From: Sphingomonas sp. NFR04
GTDB lineage: Bacteria > Pseudomonadota > Alphaproteobacteria > Sphingomonadales > Sphingomonadaceae
NCBI RefSeq assembly: GCF_900114095.1
Contig: NZ_FORV01000006.1
Span: forward strand, 124,001 to 188,000
Length of the DNA: 64,000 nt
Direction: 5' to 3'
In this document: in pieces, positions 49,865 to 58,292 of the stretch
Layout of the letters: each line of letters begins with the position of its first letter
Numbering within the stretch: the first letter of the stretch is position 1
Translations under genes and position numbers: made by a program
Notes under the pieces: model-generated
Seen by the model: only the letters and a program-made list of their open reading frames with translations
Told to the model about the DNA's origin: nothing
Databases searched by the model: none

Positions 49865-50623
49865 TCACATCGACAGGCGGGTATCTTCCAGCGCGAGATC
49901 GACCAGCGTACGCATCGCCGCCGCAGCAGCATCCGCATCCCCCGCGGCAATCGCGTCGAACACCTTGATATGATCGGGCACCGGATCGCGCGGCAGGGCG
50001 CGGGCGCGCTGCTTGTACTTGGTGGTCCAGCTCACGGCCGCGCCGATGCTGGCGCTCAGCGCGACCAGTGCGTTGTTGTGGGTGGCTTCCAGCAGCGCAT
50101 CGTGGAAGTCGCGATCCGCCGCCCGGCCGGCATCGGTCGCCAGCGTGTGCCGGCGCATCTTGGTGAGCGCGTCGCGCATCGCCTTGACGTCGTCGCGGTC
50201 GCGGCGCTCGGCGGCGAGGCGGGCGGCGGCGGGCTCCACCACCGCGCGCAGCTCGAACAGGTCACGGACGAAATCGGTGTCGGGCTCGCCGGAGAAAGCC
50301 CAGGCGAGCACCTGCGGATCGAGCATGTTCCAGCGGCTGCGCGGCAGCACCCGCGTGCCCGCCTTGGGACGGCTTTCGACCAGCCCCTTGGCGGTGAGCA
50401 CCTGCACCGCCTCGCGATAGGCACTGCGCGACACATCCAGCGCCTCGGCGTTGGCGACTTCGCCGGTCAGCTTCTCGCCGGGTGCGATCGCGCCGGAGAC
50501 GATCTGCGTGCCGAGATAATGGGCGATCGCGCCCCGCAGGCGGCGGCCCGAGCCCTTGGGCGTGCGGGTGATCGGCTGCACGCCTGCCTCGTCCACGCCG
50601 TCCGCCTGATCGTCCACTGCCAT
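49865..50623 (-). CDS. GntR family regulator with FCD domain, likely local repressor of the pentose genes
   Basis: This 252-residue protein has an N-terminal winged helix (GAIAHYLGTQIVSGAIAPGEKL, ANAEALDVSRSAYREAVQVLTAKGLVESR). An FCD effector domain follows (VRDLFELRAVVEPAAARLAAER, DRDFHDALLEATHNNALVAL), with Asp and His positions that usually bind a metal and a sugar acid. This group typically releases DNA on binding a pathway acid. It is divergent from the AraD1-like gene, and the shared 13-bp motif lies between them. AGGAGA before the ATG at 50623 supports that start over 50641. Confidence 0.9.
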   Translation of the reverse strand: MAVDDQADGVDEAGVQPITRTPKGSGRRLRGAIAHYLGTQIVSGAIAPGEKLTGEVANAEALDVSRSAYREAVQVLTAKGLVESRPKAGTRVLPRSRWNMLDPQVLAWAFSGEPDTDFVRDLFELRAVVEPAAARLAAERRDRDDVKAMRDALTKMRRHTLATDAGRAADRDFHDALLEATHNNALVALSASIGAAVSWTTKYKQRARALPRDPVPDHIKVFDAIAAGDADAAAAAMRTLVDLALEDTRLSM

Positions 50624-50689
50624 CCGCTCGCTCTCCTGCATGATGCACCGTGTAGCGCGAAGCTAGGCCCTCCCGCAAACGATGCGCGA

Positions 50690-50725
50690 TTGCCAAGTGG
50701 GACGGACGCTAATAAGTCGGACTAA
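50690..50725 (+). promoter_or_regulatory. Promoter of the AraD1-like gene with shared operator
   Basis: TTGCCA (50690-50695) lies 17 bases before TAAGTC (50713-50718). The 13-mer TAAGTCGGACTAA (50713-50725), with core AGTC-G-GACT, again starts at the -10 position, as in the permease promoter. Confidence 0.58.
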
Positions 50726-50746
50726 ACCGAGACAAGGAGTGGTTCG

Positions 50747-51742
50747 ATGGCGTTGCGGCTGATGCAGTATCGAGGGGCGGACGGGCAGCGGCGGGTGATC
50801 GCCGCCGACGATAGCGGCGCAAGCTTCGTCCGTGGCTTCGCCGATGTCCGCAGCCTGGCGCTGCACGCGATCGACGCCGGCCAGTCGCTCGCCGAGGCGG
50901 TGGCGGCGGCAGGCAGCGACGGCGATGCCGATCCGGCGGCGGCCCTCGCGGCAGGCCAGCTGCTCGCGCCGATCGACCATCCCGATGCCGCGCACCTCGT
51001 GCTGACCGGCACCGGCCTCACCCATCTCGGCTCGGCCGAGGGCCGCGACAAGATGCACCGCGATGCGGCGGCGTCCGAGCACAAGACCGATTCGATGCGG
51101 ATGTTCCTCGAGGGCGTGGAGGGCGGCAAGCCCGGCGCGGGCGCGATCGGCCAGCAGCCGGAATGGTTCTACAAGGGCAATGGCCACCATCTGGTTGGCC
51201 CCGGCGAGACGCTCGAAATGCCGGGCTTCGCGCAGGACGGCGGCGAGGAGCCGGAACTCGCCGGCATCTACCTGATCGCTCCGGACGGCACGCCGTTCCG
51301 CCTCGGCCTGTGCCTCGCCAACGAGTTCAGCGACCATGTGACCGAGCGGCACAATTATCTGTGGCTGGCGCACTCCAAGCTGCGCCAGGCCGCGCTCGGG
51401 CCGGAACTGCTGGTCGGCGAGGCGCCGAGCGACGTGCGCGGCACCAGCCGGATCGTCCGCGACGGCGCGACGCTGTGGGAGAAGCCGTTCCTTTCGGGCG
51501 AGGCGAACATGTCGCACACGCTCGGCAATCTCGAGCATCATCATTTCAAATACGGCCTGTTCCGCCAGCCGGGCGACGTGCACGTCCACTTCTTCGGCAC
51601 CGCGACGCTGTCGTTCAGCGATGGCGTTAAGACGGAAGTGGGCGACACGTTCGAGATCGAGGCGGCGCCGTTCACGTTGCCGCTCCGCAACCCGCTGGCG
51701 CAGGTGGCGGATGCGGGGATCGCGGCGGTGAAGACGCTGTGA
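50747..51742 (+). CDS. AraD1/GguC-type fumarylacetoacetate hydrolase family protein
   Basis: This 331-residue protein matches the AraD1 (GguC-like) branch of the FAH fold. The start is ALRLMQYRGADGQRRVIAADD. It continues with LTGTGLTHLGSAEGRDKMH, FYKGNGHHLVGPGETLEMPG and the metal-binding glutamates in GGEEPELAGIYLIAPDG. FGTATLSFSDGVKTEVGDTFEIEA closes the domain. Family members are found with L-arabinose and related sugar loci and are thought to act on 2-keto-3-deoxy sugar acids, the product of the dehydratase here; the exact reaction is not settled. AAGGAG precedes the start. It is divergent from the GntR gene. Confidence 0.85.
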   Translation: MALRLMQYRGADGQRRVIAADDSGASFVRGFADVRSLALHAIDAGQSLAEAVAAAGSDGDADPAAALAAGQLLAPIDHPDAAHLVLTGTGLTHLGSAEGRDKMHRDAAASEHKTDSMRMFLEGVEGGKPGAGAIGQQPEWFYKGNGHHLVGPGETLEMPGFAQDGGEEPELAGIYLIAPDGTPFRLGLCLANEFSDHVTERHNYLWLAHSKLRQAALGPELLVGEAPSDVRGTSRIVRDGATLWEKPFLSGEANMSHTLGNLEHHHFKYGLFRQPGDVHVHFFGTATLSFSDGVKTEVGDTFEIEAAPFTLPLRNPLAQVADAGIAAVKTL

Positions 51743-51764
51743 CCTGAAGATTTCTCCCGACAAA

Positions 51765-51884
51765 TCCCCCTCCCGTTTGCGGGAGGGGTTAGGGGAGGGT
51801 GCGACGTGGAGGCTCTTGCTGAACCGGCGTCGCCCGCTACCCTCACACACCCTCCCCCGTCCCCTCCCGCAAGCGGGAGGGGGG
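51765..51884. repeat. Inverted pair of GC-rich palindromic repeats
   Basis: CCCCTCCCGTTTGCGGGAGGGG with TTAGGGGAGGGTG (left) and CCCTCCCCCGTCCCCTCCCG with CAAGCGGGAGGGG (right) are inverted copies. They lie between the convergent AraD1-like and GH51 genes and may end both transcripts. Confidence 0.82.
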
Positions 51885-51900
51885 CGAAAGGGCCGCGACG

Positions 51901-53478
51901 TCAGCCTTCGATCGCGACCACCGCGACCGACTTGGCCGGCAGCTCCAGCGTCACACCACCTTTGGCCACCGTCCCGCGGATCGGCTTCGGCACCACCGTG
52001 TTCGGCGCCTCGAAGCTGTTGACCGCATCGACCTTGGCGGCAGTCAGCACCTCGCCGGCCGCACTCTTCGCCGTCACGCCCGCGAACTTGACCGCGACCC
52101 GCGCCGGCTTGCCGGCATCGAGGTTGGTCACCGCCAGCCAGAGCTTGCCGTCCTTGCCCCGCGCCGCGATCGCGTCAACGCGCGGCATCGTCACGCCGTC
52201 GTGCGTATAGGTGCCCGCGTCGAACGACACCGGCACGGCCTGCGCATCCTGGAACGGCACGTACATGCGGAACACGTGATAGGTCGGCGTGAGGACCATC
52301 TTCTCCTTGTCGGTGAGGAGCATCGCCTGGAGCACGTTGATCATCTGCGCGATGTTGGTCATCCGCACCCGATCGGCATGGCGCGCGAAGATGTTGAAGT
52401 GCAGCGCGGCGATGATCGCGTCGCGCAGCGAGTTCTGCTGGTAGAGGAAGCCCGGATTCGAACCCGGCAGCGGCGCCAGCCACACGCCCCATTCGTCGAC
52501 GACCAGCGGCACCTTCTTGTCGGGATCGTACTTGTCCATGATCGCCGAATGCTTGGCGATCATCCCGTCCATCGCCAGCGCGGCCTTGACCAGCTTGGCA
52601 TAGCCGGTCTCGTCGAACCCTACGCTCGGATAGGAGGGCGGCCAGCCGCCGGTGGTATAGGCGTGCATCGACAGGCCTTCGATATTCCACGCCCAGTCAT
52701 GGCCCTTCCATGCCGCCATCACCGCTTCGGTATAGGTGGTGTCCGCGTCGTTGGGGCCGACGGCAATGCGCTGCATCGGCTCCGCGCCCTTCTCGCCCTG
52801 CACCGGATCGAGATTGTGGGTGAAGCGAGCGAAGCGCTTCATCAGGTCGACATAGGCGTCCGGCCGCATCGATCCGCCGCAGCCCCAGCTTTCGTTGCCG
52901 AGGCCCAGCCACTTGACCTTGTAGGGCGCGGCATGGCCGTTGGCGGCGCGCTCCTTGCCGGCGGTGGTGGAGGGGTCGGCGGTCATATAGGCGAGCCAGT
53001 CGGCCGCCTCCTGGATCGTGCCCGAGCCGACATTGACCGAGACATAGGCCTCGGCGCCGACCTGGTCGGCGAAGTCCATGAACTCGTCGGTGCCGAAGCT
53101 GTTCGGCTCGCCCGATCCGCCCCAGTTGGTGTTGACGCTGCTGCGGCGCTGCGCCGCCGGGCCCACACCGTCGCGCCAGTGATATTCGTCGGCGAAGCAG
53201 CCGCCCGGCCAGCGCACCACCGGCACGTGAATCGCGCGGAGTGCCGCGACCACGTCCTTGCGGATGCCGCGGGTGTTGGGGATGGCTGAGTCCTTGCCCA
53301 CCCAGATGCCGCCATAGATGCCGCTGCCGAGATGCTCGGCGAACTGGCCGAAGATGTGGCGGTCGATCGTCGGGCCTGGCTTGGCGGTGGCGTCGACGGT
53401 GACCGTCAGGTCCTGCGCCAGCGCCGGCAGGGGCGCGAGCAGCAGCGCCGCACCCGCGAGCAATGTCTTTCGAAGCAT
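51901..53478 (-). CDS. GH51 alpha-N-arabinofuranosidase, exported
   Basis: This 525-residue glycoside hydrolase has a signal peptide (LLAGAALLLAPLPALAQ). The (beta/alpha)8 barrel carries GQFAEHLGSGIYGGIWVG, VVRWPGGCFADEYHWRDGVG and VSVNVGSGT. The catalytic acid/base is Glu196 in LGLGNESWGCGG and the nucleophile Glu329 in PLVVDEWGVW. The C-terminal part forms the usual beta-sandwich. It cuts terminal L-arabinose from arabinans or arabinoxylans. Many bacterial GH51 enzymes are cytoplasmic, so export here means arabinose is freed before uptake by the permease. A copy of the shared operator lies 45 bases upstream. Confidence 0.94.
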   Translation of the reverse strand: MLRKTLLAGAALLLAPLPALAQDLTVTVDATAKPGPTIDRHIFGQFAEHLGSGIYGGIWVGKDSAIPNTRGIRKDVVAALRAIHVPVVRWPGGCFADEYHWRDGVGPAAQRRSSVNTNWGGSGEPNSFGTDEFMDFADQVGAEAYVSVNVGSGTIQEAADWLAYMTADPSTTAGKERAANGHAAPYKVKWLGLGNESWGCGGSMRPDAYVDLMKRFARFTHNLDPVQGEKGAEPMQRIAVGPNDADTTYTEAVMAAWKGHDWAWNIEGLSMHAYTTGGWPPSYPSVGFDETGYAKLVKAALAMDGMIAKHSAIMDKYDPDKKVPLVVDEWGVWLAPLPGSNPGFLYQQNSLRDAIIAALHFNIFARHADRVRMTNIAQMINVLQAMLLTDKEKMVLTPTYHVFRMYVPFQDAQAVPVSFDAGTYTHDGVTMPRVDAIAARGKDGKLWLAVTNLDAGKPARVAVKFAGVTAKSAAGEVLTAAKVDAVNSFEAPNTVVPKPIRGTVAKGGVTLELPAKSVAVVAIEG

Positions 53479-53522
53479 GAATCCTCCCTGGTCTTTTTCT
53501 CAGGGGATGCATGCCATGGATT

Positions 53523-53535
53523 CTACTCCGACTAA
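53523..53535 (-). promoter_or_regulatory. Shared pentose-cluster operator upstream of the GH51 gene
   Basis: On the gene's strand the site reads TTAGTCGGAGTAG. It matches the other two sites over the TCGGA core and flanking T-A positions. It lies 45-57 bases before the start codon. Confidence 0.5.
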
Positions 53536-53545
53536 AGTGGGCAGT

Positions 53546-55033
53546 TCAGAGCGGCGGCAGCGCCGGCGGCAGGATCCAGCGGGCGACGATCACCACCGCC
53601 GCGACGGCCACGACGCCGAGCACCGCGACCAGCACGCGCTGCGGCGGTGGCCGGGTGCCGCTGGCGGCGAGCAGCGCCAGACCGGCAGCGAGCACGCCCC
53701 AGACATGGTAGCGATAGTCCGAGGCGACCCCGACCGCGCCGAACGCCAGCTCGGTGAGGATCGCCGAGAGCGCCAGCGTCACCGCGACGCCACCCGCGCC
53801 GTCGCGCGCGGGCCAGCTGCAGAACAGCACGCCGATCGCCGCCGCGAACCACAGGATCGGGGCGCCCGCCGCGCTGCTCGCCAGCGTATAGCCCAGCTTC
53901 TGGAAGCCGTTGATCCGCTTGTCGGGCGAGCCGAGCCCGATCGTGTTGGGCTCGGAGCGCGCCAGCGGCCCGGTGCCCGGCATGGTGGCGGGCATCCACA
54001 GCCGCATCTCGCTGTTCCAATGCGCGATCCGGTGCTCGGCATAGGCGAGCGGATGGGTGGCAATGGCTTCGATCCAGGCGCTGCGCAACTTGCTGCCGGG
54101 CGCGGCACGCTGGAGCGTATCGACGATATAGCCGCAGGCCTTTTCGTCGCCGATCGGATCCCAAAGGATCGGGGTGAGGCAGCCCCTGGCCTCGGCGCGA
54201 TGCCATAGCCGGGCGGGTACCTGCGGCACTGCCTGCGGACCGGCATGGCGCGCGATGCCGGCGAGATCGAACAGCGGCAGCGAGCGCTCGACCCCGCTCG
54301 GCGCGGCGTGCAGCAGCCGCTGGTTGATCGGGGTGAGTACGGCGATCACCGCCGCGGTCGCCGCCACCACCAGCACCAGCTGGAAGCGCGGCCGCTCCCA
54401 CCGCCAGCCGCCGAGCAGTCCGAAGGCCAGCGGCACGGTGGCGAAGGCGGCGTTGAAGCGCACCAGCGTGGCATAGCCGAGCAGTATCAGCACCAGCACC
54501 GCCGCCCAGAGCGGCAGCCGCCGGTCGTCGAGCCGCCACCAGCTCGCCAGGCCCACCGCGGCGAGGATCGCGCCGGCCATCTGCCCGTCCTTGAGCACCG
54601 CGACTTGCCAGCCGAGGATCGGCGGCCAGATCCCGAGCAGCAGCACGAGGAGCGCCGCGATCGATTGTCCTCGCCGGGCAAGCGCGCCGGCGAAGAATGC
54701 CAGGCCGCTCCAGTAGAGCAGCAGCTGCAGCGCGAACATCGGCGCTTGCCCGCGCCAGCCAGCCCCATGGAACACAGCCCACAGCCGCGCCATCGCCGGC
54801 GGATGCCAGTCGTCATATTGGCCGTGCAGCACCTGCTGATATTGGACGACGCTGTCGTAGCTGGCGACGCCCGGCCAGAAAAAGGCGAGGGTGACGCCCG
54901 CGAGCAGGACCGCGACGATCAGCGCCGAAAGCGCCTTGCGGCGGGTGCCCACCGGCCGACGCTGCAACGCCCGCCCGCCCCGGCCGCGCGGCGATCCGCC
55001 AAAGGCCTGGGAACGCGAGCGGTACATGGTCAT
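53546..55033 (-). CDS. Polytopic membrane protein, GT-C-like, unknown function
   Basis: This 495-residue protein has about ten hydrophobic segments. After a basic N-terminus come LSALIVAVLLAGVTLAFFWPGVASYDSVVQYQQVLHGQYDDWHPP, a helix and an acidic first loop of the kind found in GT-C mannosyltransferases, and further helices to ALPPL. A soluble loop of about 120 residues (280-400) lies between helices in the second half. It may be a lipid-linked-sugar transferase, but no family was firmly recognised. The ATG at 55033 has an AGGAAA upstream. It runs toward the GH51 gene in the same direction but is separated by its promoter. Confidence 0.78.
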   Translation of the reverse strand: MTMYRSRSQAFGGSPRGRGGRALQRRPVGTRRKALSALIVAVLLAGVTLAFFWPGVASYDSVVQYQQVLHGQYDDWHPPAMARLWAVFHGAGWRGQAPMFALQLLLYWSGLAFFAGALARRGQSIAALLVLLLGIWPPILGWQVAVLKDGQMAGAILAAVGLASWWRLDDRRLPLWAAVLVLILLGYATLVRFNAAFATVPLAFGLLGGWRWERPRFQLVLVVAATAAVIAVLTPINQRLLHAAPSGVERSLPLFDLAGIARHAGPQAVPQVPARLWHRAEARGCLTPILWDPIGDEKACGYIVDTLQRAAPGSKLRSAWIEAIATHPLAYAEHRIAHWNSEMRLWMPATMPGTGPLARSEPNTIGLGSPDKRINGFQKLGYTLASSAAGAPILWFAAAIGVLFCSWPARDGAGGVAVTLALSAILTELAFGAVGVASDYRYHVWGVLAAGLALLAASGTRPPPQRVLVAVLGVVAVAAVVIVARWILPPALPPL

Positions 55034-55410
55034 CGAGCGGCTTTCCTGGCGGACAAGGGCGGAGTGCCGCGCGACTCTAGGAGCGAACCTCCTGCGACGC
55101 CAGCGCGCGCCCTCGCGTGGGAAGGGCGATTCGTCGGCTGAGCATCGGTCTAAAATTGCGTAGAGTATTTCGGCAGATGGTCTCGGAGGCTGCCAAGTGT
55201 GCAAAGTGCTTATTGCGAAGTAATGCAAGTAGCGTAAAATGAACATGCGGCAGCGAGTCGTCACTGCCGCGGGGTGGCAAAACAACGATAAAACAACCAT
55301 TGGAAGCAGAGTTGGCCATAAGTGCCAGGTCTGTTTGCAGTCGTTTGCACTCGACGCCGCTCGTGCATGGTGGGCGGCGGCCGAATGCATGATCTGGCAG
55401 GAGAGGAACA
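55034..55410. other. Gene-free stretch upstream of the lectin gene
   Basis: These 377 bases are less GC-rich between 55140 and 55330. Seen: a 7-bp hairpin (GCGGCAG at 55247, CTGCCGC at 55264) and a tandem 10-bp near-repeat, GTTTGCAGTC then GTTTGCACTC (55333-55352), about 60 bases before the lectin start. These could be regulator sites for the lectin. No gene is credible here. Confidence 0.5.
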
Positions 55411-56232
55411 ATGACGGTATTTGCAGTCCAGAATCAATGGGGCGGCAGCGGTGCGCCCTGGCACGAAGGCGGCATCTTCAATATCGGCAACCGCGCCGAC
55501 CAGCGCCCGATCGCGCTGAAGATCCAGTCGGGCGACGGCGGGCATAGTTTCACCGGCACGATGACCTATCAGGGCGAGGGCCCGATCGGCGTGCGCGCGA
55601 CGCTGGTGACGACCAACACCTATCGTGTGGAGAATCAGTGGGGTGGCTCCGGCGCGCCCTGGCACGATGCCGGCCTGTTCCTGCTCGGCGCGCGCAACGG
55701 CCAGAACGCGGTTGCGTTCGATCTCCACTCGAACGACCAGGGGCAGACGCTCACCGGCACGATGCGTTATCAGGGCGAGGGCGACATCGGCGTCAAGGCC
55801 GCGGTTTCCGACGGCGTGGCCTATGACGCGCAGAACCAGTGGGGCGGTGATCACGCGCCGTGGCATCCGGGCGGCCTATGGGTTCTCGGCTGCCGCCCGC
55901 AGCAGGCGGTCGTGGCGATCGACGTCTCCAGCGGCGATGCCGGCAAGACGCTGGCGGGGACGATCACCTACAAGGGCGAGGGCCCGATCGGCTTCCGCGG
56001 CACGCTGATCATGGCCAATACCTACAGCGTGGTGAACCAGTGGGGCGGCAACGACCAGCCCTGGCATCCTGGCGGCACCTGGGTGCTGGGCTGCCGCACC
56101 AATCAGGGCGTGGTGGCGATCAACGCCAAGGGCAATGGCGTCGAGCTCGATGGTACCATGACCTATCAAGGCGAAGGCTCGATCGGGCTGGAACTCGAAC
56201 GCGCGTCGCAGCAGGCGCTCGCCGAGGCCTGA
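55411..56232 (+). CDS. OAA/MBHA-type lectin with four tandem carbohydrate-binding repeats
   Basis: This 273-residue protein is four copies of a 67-residue repeat. NQWGG starts at residues 8, 75, 142 and 209, exactly 67 apart, and each unit ends near TYQGEGPIGVR or a variant. This is the repeat of Oscillatoria agardhii agglutinin and the Myxococcus haemagglutinin MBHA. Members of that family bind the branched core of high-mannose glycans. There is no signal peptide, as in the other family members, so release would need lysis or another route. AGGAGAGG precedes the ATG. No neighbour suggests a role; a terminator isolates it. Horizontal acquisition is plausible because the family is patchy. Confidence 0.95.
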   Translation: MTVFAVQNQWGGSGAPWHEGGIFNIGNRADQRPIALKIQSGDGGHSFTGTMTYQGEGPIGVRATLVTTNTYRVENQWGGSGAPWHDAGLFLLGARNGQNAVAFDLHSNDQGQTLTGTMRYQGEGDIGVKAAVSDGVAYDAQNQWGGDHAPWHPGGLWVLGCRPQQAVVAIDVSSGDAGKTLAGTITYKGEGPIGFRGTLIMANTYSVVNQWGGNDQPWHPGGTWVLGCRTNQGVVAINAKGNGVELDGTMTYQGEGSIGLELERASQQALAEA

Positions 56233-56322
56233 GGGCCGCGCCCGGCTGCGAAGTCGGGCTTGCCTCGATGTGATCCCCCGCATCGGGGCCGGCAGGGCGG
56301 CGCGACGGCGCGGCCCGAAACG

Positions 56323-56360
56323 GCTCCGGCCCGGTGAGTGCCCGGGCCGGAGCTTGTTTT
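56323..56360 (+). terminator. Rho-independent terminator of the lectin gene
   Basis: A perfect 12-bp stem (56323-56334 with 56342-56353) is followed by TTGTTTT. It is the only clear terminator between the lectin and the convergent lpd gene. Confidence 0.85.
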
Positions 56361-56397
56361 CTGGAAGGCGGGCGGCGCGGGGTGCGCCGCCGCCGAT

Positions 56398-57795
56398 TTA
56401 GATGTGCAGCGCGCGGCCGTAGGCGCCCAGCACGGCTTCGTGCATCGTCTCGCTGATCGTCGGGTGCGGGAACACCGTTTCCATCAGCTCGGCCTCGGTC
56501 AGCTCGCCGGTCTTGCCGATCGTGTAGCCCTGGATCATCTCGGTCACTTCCGCGCCGATCATGTGCGCGCCAAGAAGCTCGCCGGTCTTGGCGTCGAACA
56601 CCGTCTTCACGAAGCCCTCGGCCTCGCCCAGCGCGATCGCCTTGCCGTTGCCGATGAACGGGAAGTTGCCGACCTTGACCTCATAGCCGGCTTCCTTGGC
56701 CTTGGCTTCGGTAAGGCCGACGCTGGCGATCTGCGGGTGGCAATAGGTGCAGCCCGGGATGTTGCGGACGTCCATCGCGTGCGGGTGGCCGCCGTTGATC
56801 GCTTCCACCGCGATCACGCCCTCATGGCTGGCCTTGTGCGCAAGCCAGGGCGGCGCGGTGACGTCGCCGATCGCCCACAGGCCGTCGACATTGGTGCGGC
56901 AGGCGGCGTCGGTGACGATATGGCCGCGCTCGGTCTTCACGCCCAGCGTCTCGAGCCCGATATTCTCGGTGTTGGGCACGATGCCGATCGCGACGATGAC
57001 GTGGCTGAATTCCTCGACGGTGACCTTGCCGTCCTTGCCCTTGATCGACGCCTTCACGCCGGTGGCGGTGACGTCGAGCTTGTCGACGCCGGTCTGGGTG
57101 AGGATCGTCATCCCCTGCTTCTTGAACGCCTTCTCCAGATGCGCGGAGATGTCCTTGTCTTCCACCGGCACGATCCGGTCGAGCATCTCGACGATGGTGA
57201 CGTTCGCGCCCATGTCGTTGTAGAAGCTGGCGAACTCCACGCCGATCGCGCCCGAGCCGATGACCAGCAGCTTGGTCGGCATCTCGCTCGGCGTCATCGC
57301 GGTGCGATAGGTCCAGATGCGCTCGCCGTCGGCCTTGGCGAAGGGCAGGTCGCGGGCGCGCGCGCCGGTGGCGACGATGATGTTCTTCGCTTCCAGCTCG
57401 GTCTTCTTGCCGTCCGCCGCGGTGACGGTCAGCTTGCCCTTCGCGGTCAGCACGCCGGTGCCCATGTGGACGGAGATCTTGTTCTTCTTCATCAGGTGCG
57501 TGACGCCCTGATTGAGCTGCTTGGCGACGCCGCGCGAGCGCTTCACCACCGCGTCCAGATCGGCGCTGATCTGGTTGGCGATGAGGCCGTAATCCTTGGC
57601 GTGCTGCATATAGTGGAAGATTTCCGCCGAGCGCAGCAGCGCCTTGGTAGGGATGCAGCCCCAGTTGAGGCAGATGCCGCCGAGCAGCTCGCGCTCGACG
57701 ATGGCGGTCTTCAGGCCCAGCTGGGCCGCCCGGATCGCCGCGACATAGCCGCCGGGGCCCGAGCCGAGAACGATGAGGTCGTAGGATTCAGCCAA
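56398..57795 (-). CDS. lpd: Dihydrolipoyl dehydrogenase (E3)
   Basis: This 465-residue flavoenzyme reoxidises lipoyl groups of pyruvate and oxoglutarate dehydrogenases with NAD. The N-terminal FAD site is DLIVLGSGPGGYVAAIRAAQ. The redox disulfide is in GGICLNWGCIPTKALL. The NAD site is LLVIGSGAIGVEFASFY, and the C-terminal HPTISETMHEA supplies the catalytic histidine and glutamate. A TTG start at 57795 is proposed because AAGGAAG lies at the right distance and it gives the normal N-terminus. An ATG 19 codons earlier adds an unlikely leader. It is the last gene of the pdhC operon. Confidence 0.94.
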   Translation of the reverse strand: MAESYDLIVLGSGPGGYVAAIRAAQLGLKTAIVERELLGGICLNWGCIPTKALLRSAEIFHYMQHAKDYGLIANQISADLDAVVKRSRGVAKQLNQGVTHLMKKNKISVHMGTGVLTAKGKLTVTAADGKKTELEAKNIIVATGARARDLPFAKADGERIWTYRTAMTPSEMPTKLLVIGSGAIGVEFASFYNDMGANVTIVEMLDRIVPVEDKDISAHLEKAFKKQGMTILTQTGVDKLDVTATGVKASIKGKDGKVTVEEFSHVIVAIGIVPNTENIGLETLGVKTERGHIVTDAACRTNVDGLWAIGDVTAPPWLAHKASHEGVIAVEAINGGHPHAMDVRNIPGCTYCHPQIASVGLTEAKAKEAGYEVKVGNFPFIGNGKAIALGEAEGFVKTVFDAKTGELLGAHMIGAEVTEMIQGYTIGKTGELTEAELMETVFPHPTISETMHEAVLGAYGRALHI

Positions 57796-57896
57796 GACTT
57801 GCTTCCTTCTGCTCCCTTCCCATCGGCAGGGGAGGGCTGGGGAGTACATAATGCGGCGCCGGCGAATTGCATGATCGCCCGGCTTCCGCGGGTGCG

Positions 57897-58292
57897 TTAC
57901 GCGATCTGTTCTACCGGCCGCGGGCGCTTTTCGGCGTCGATCGCGACGAACACGAACTGCGCCTGGGTAACGAGGCAGCTTTCCTCGACATGCCGGCCGC
58001 GGCGCCAAGCCTGGACCTCGATGGTCATCGAGGTGCGGCCGACCTTGACGAGCTCGGCAAAGACCGAAACCTCGTCGCCGACCGCGACGGGGGAGTGGAA
58101 CTTCATCCCCTCCACCGCCACCGTGACCGCGCGGCCGCGCGAATAGCGCGAGGCGAACAGCCCCGCGGCCATGTCCATCTGGCTCATCAGCCAGCCGCCG
58201 AAGATGTCGCCATAGGGATTGGTATCCGCCGGCATCGTCGTCACCCGGATCGCCGGCTGGCGATCGGGCGGGCCGCCCTGTTGATCAATCAT
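57897..58292 (-). CDS. Acyl-CoA thioesterase, YciA-like hotdog fold
   Basis: This 131-residue protein has the hotdog thioesterase pattern: RVTTMPADTNPYGDIFGGWLMSQMDMAAG, with the conserved Asn/Asp-Gly-Gly of the active site, then VEGMKFHSPVAVGDEVSVFAEL. It should hydrolyse acyl-CoA esters, with a broad short-to-medium range in family members. It overlaps the small membrane protein gene upstream by 8 bases and lies 101 bases before lpd. Placement inside a pyruvate dehydrogenase operon suggests control of acetyl-CoA or free CoA (inference). Confidence 0.92.
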   Translation of the reverse strand: MIDQQGGPPDRQPAIRVTTMPADTNPYGDIFGGWLMSQMDMAAGLFASRYSRGRAVTVAVEGMKFHSPVAVGDEVSVFAELVKVGRTSMTIEVQAWRRGRHVEESCLVTQAQFVFVAIDAEKRPRPVEQIA

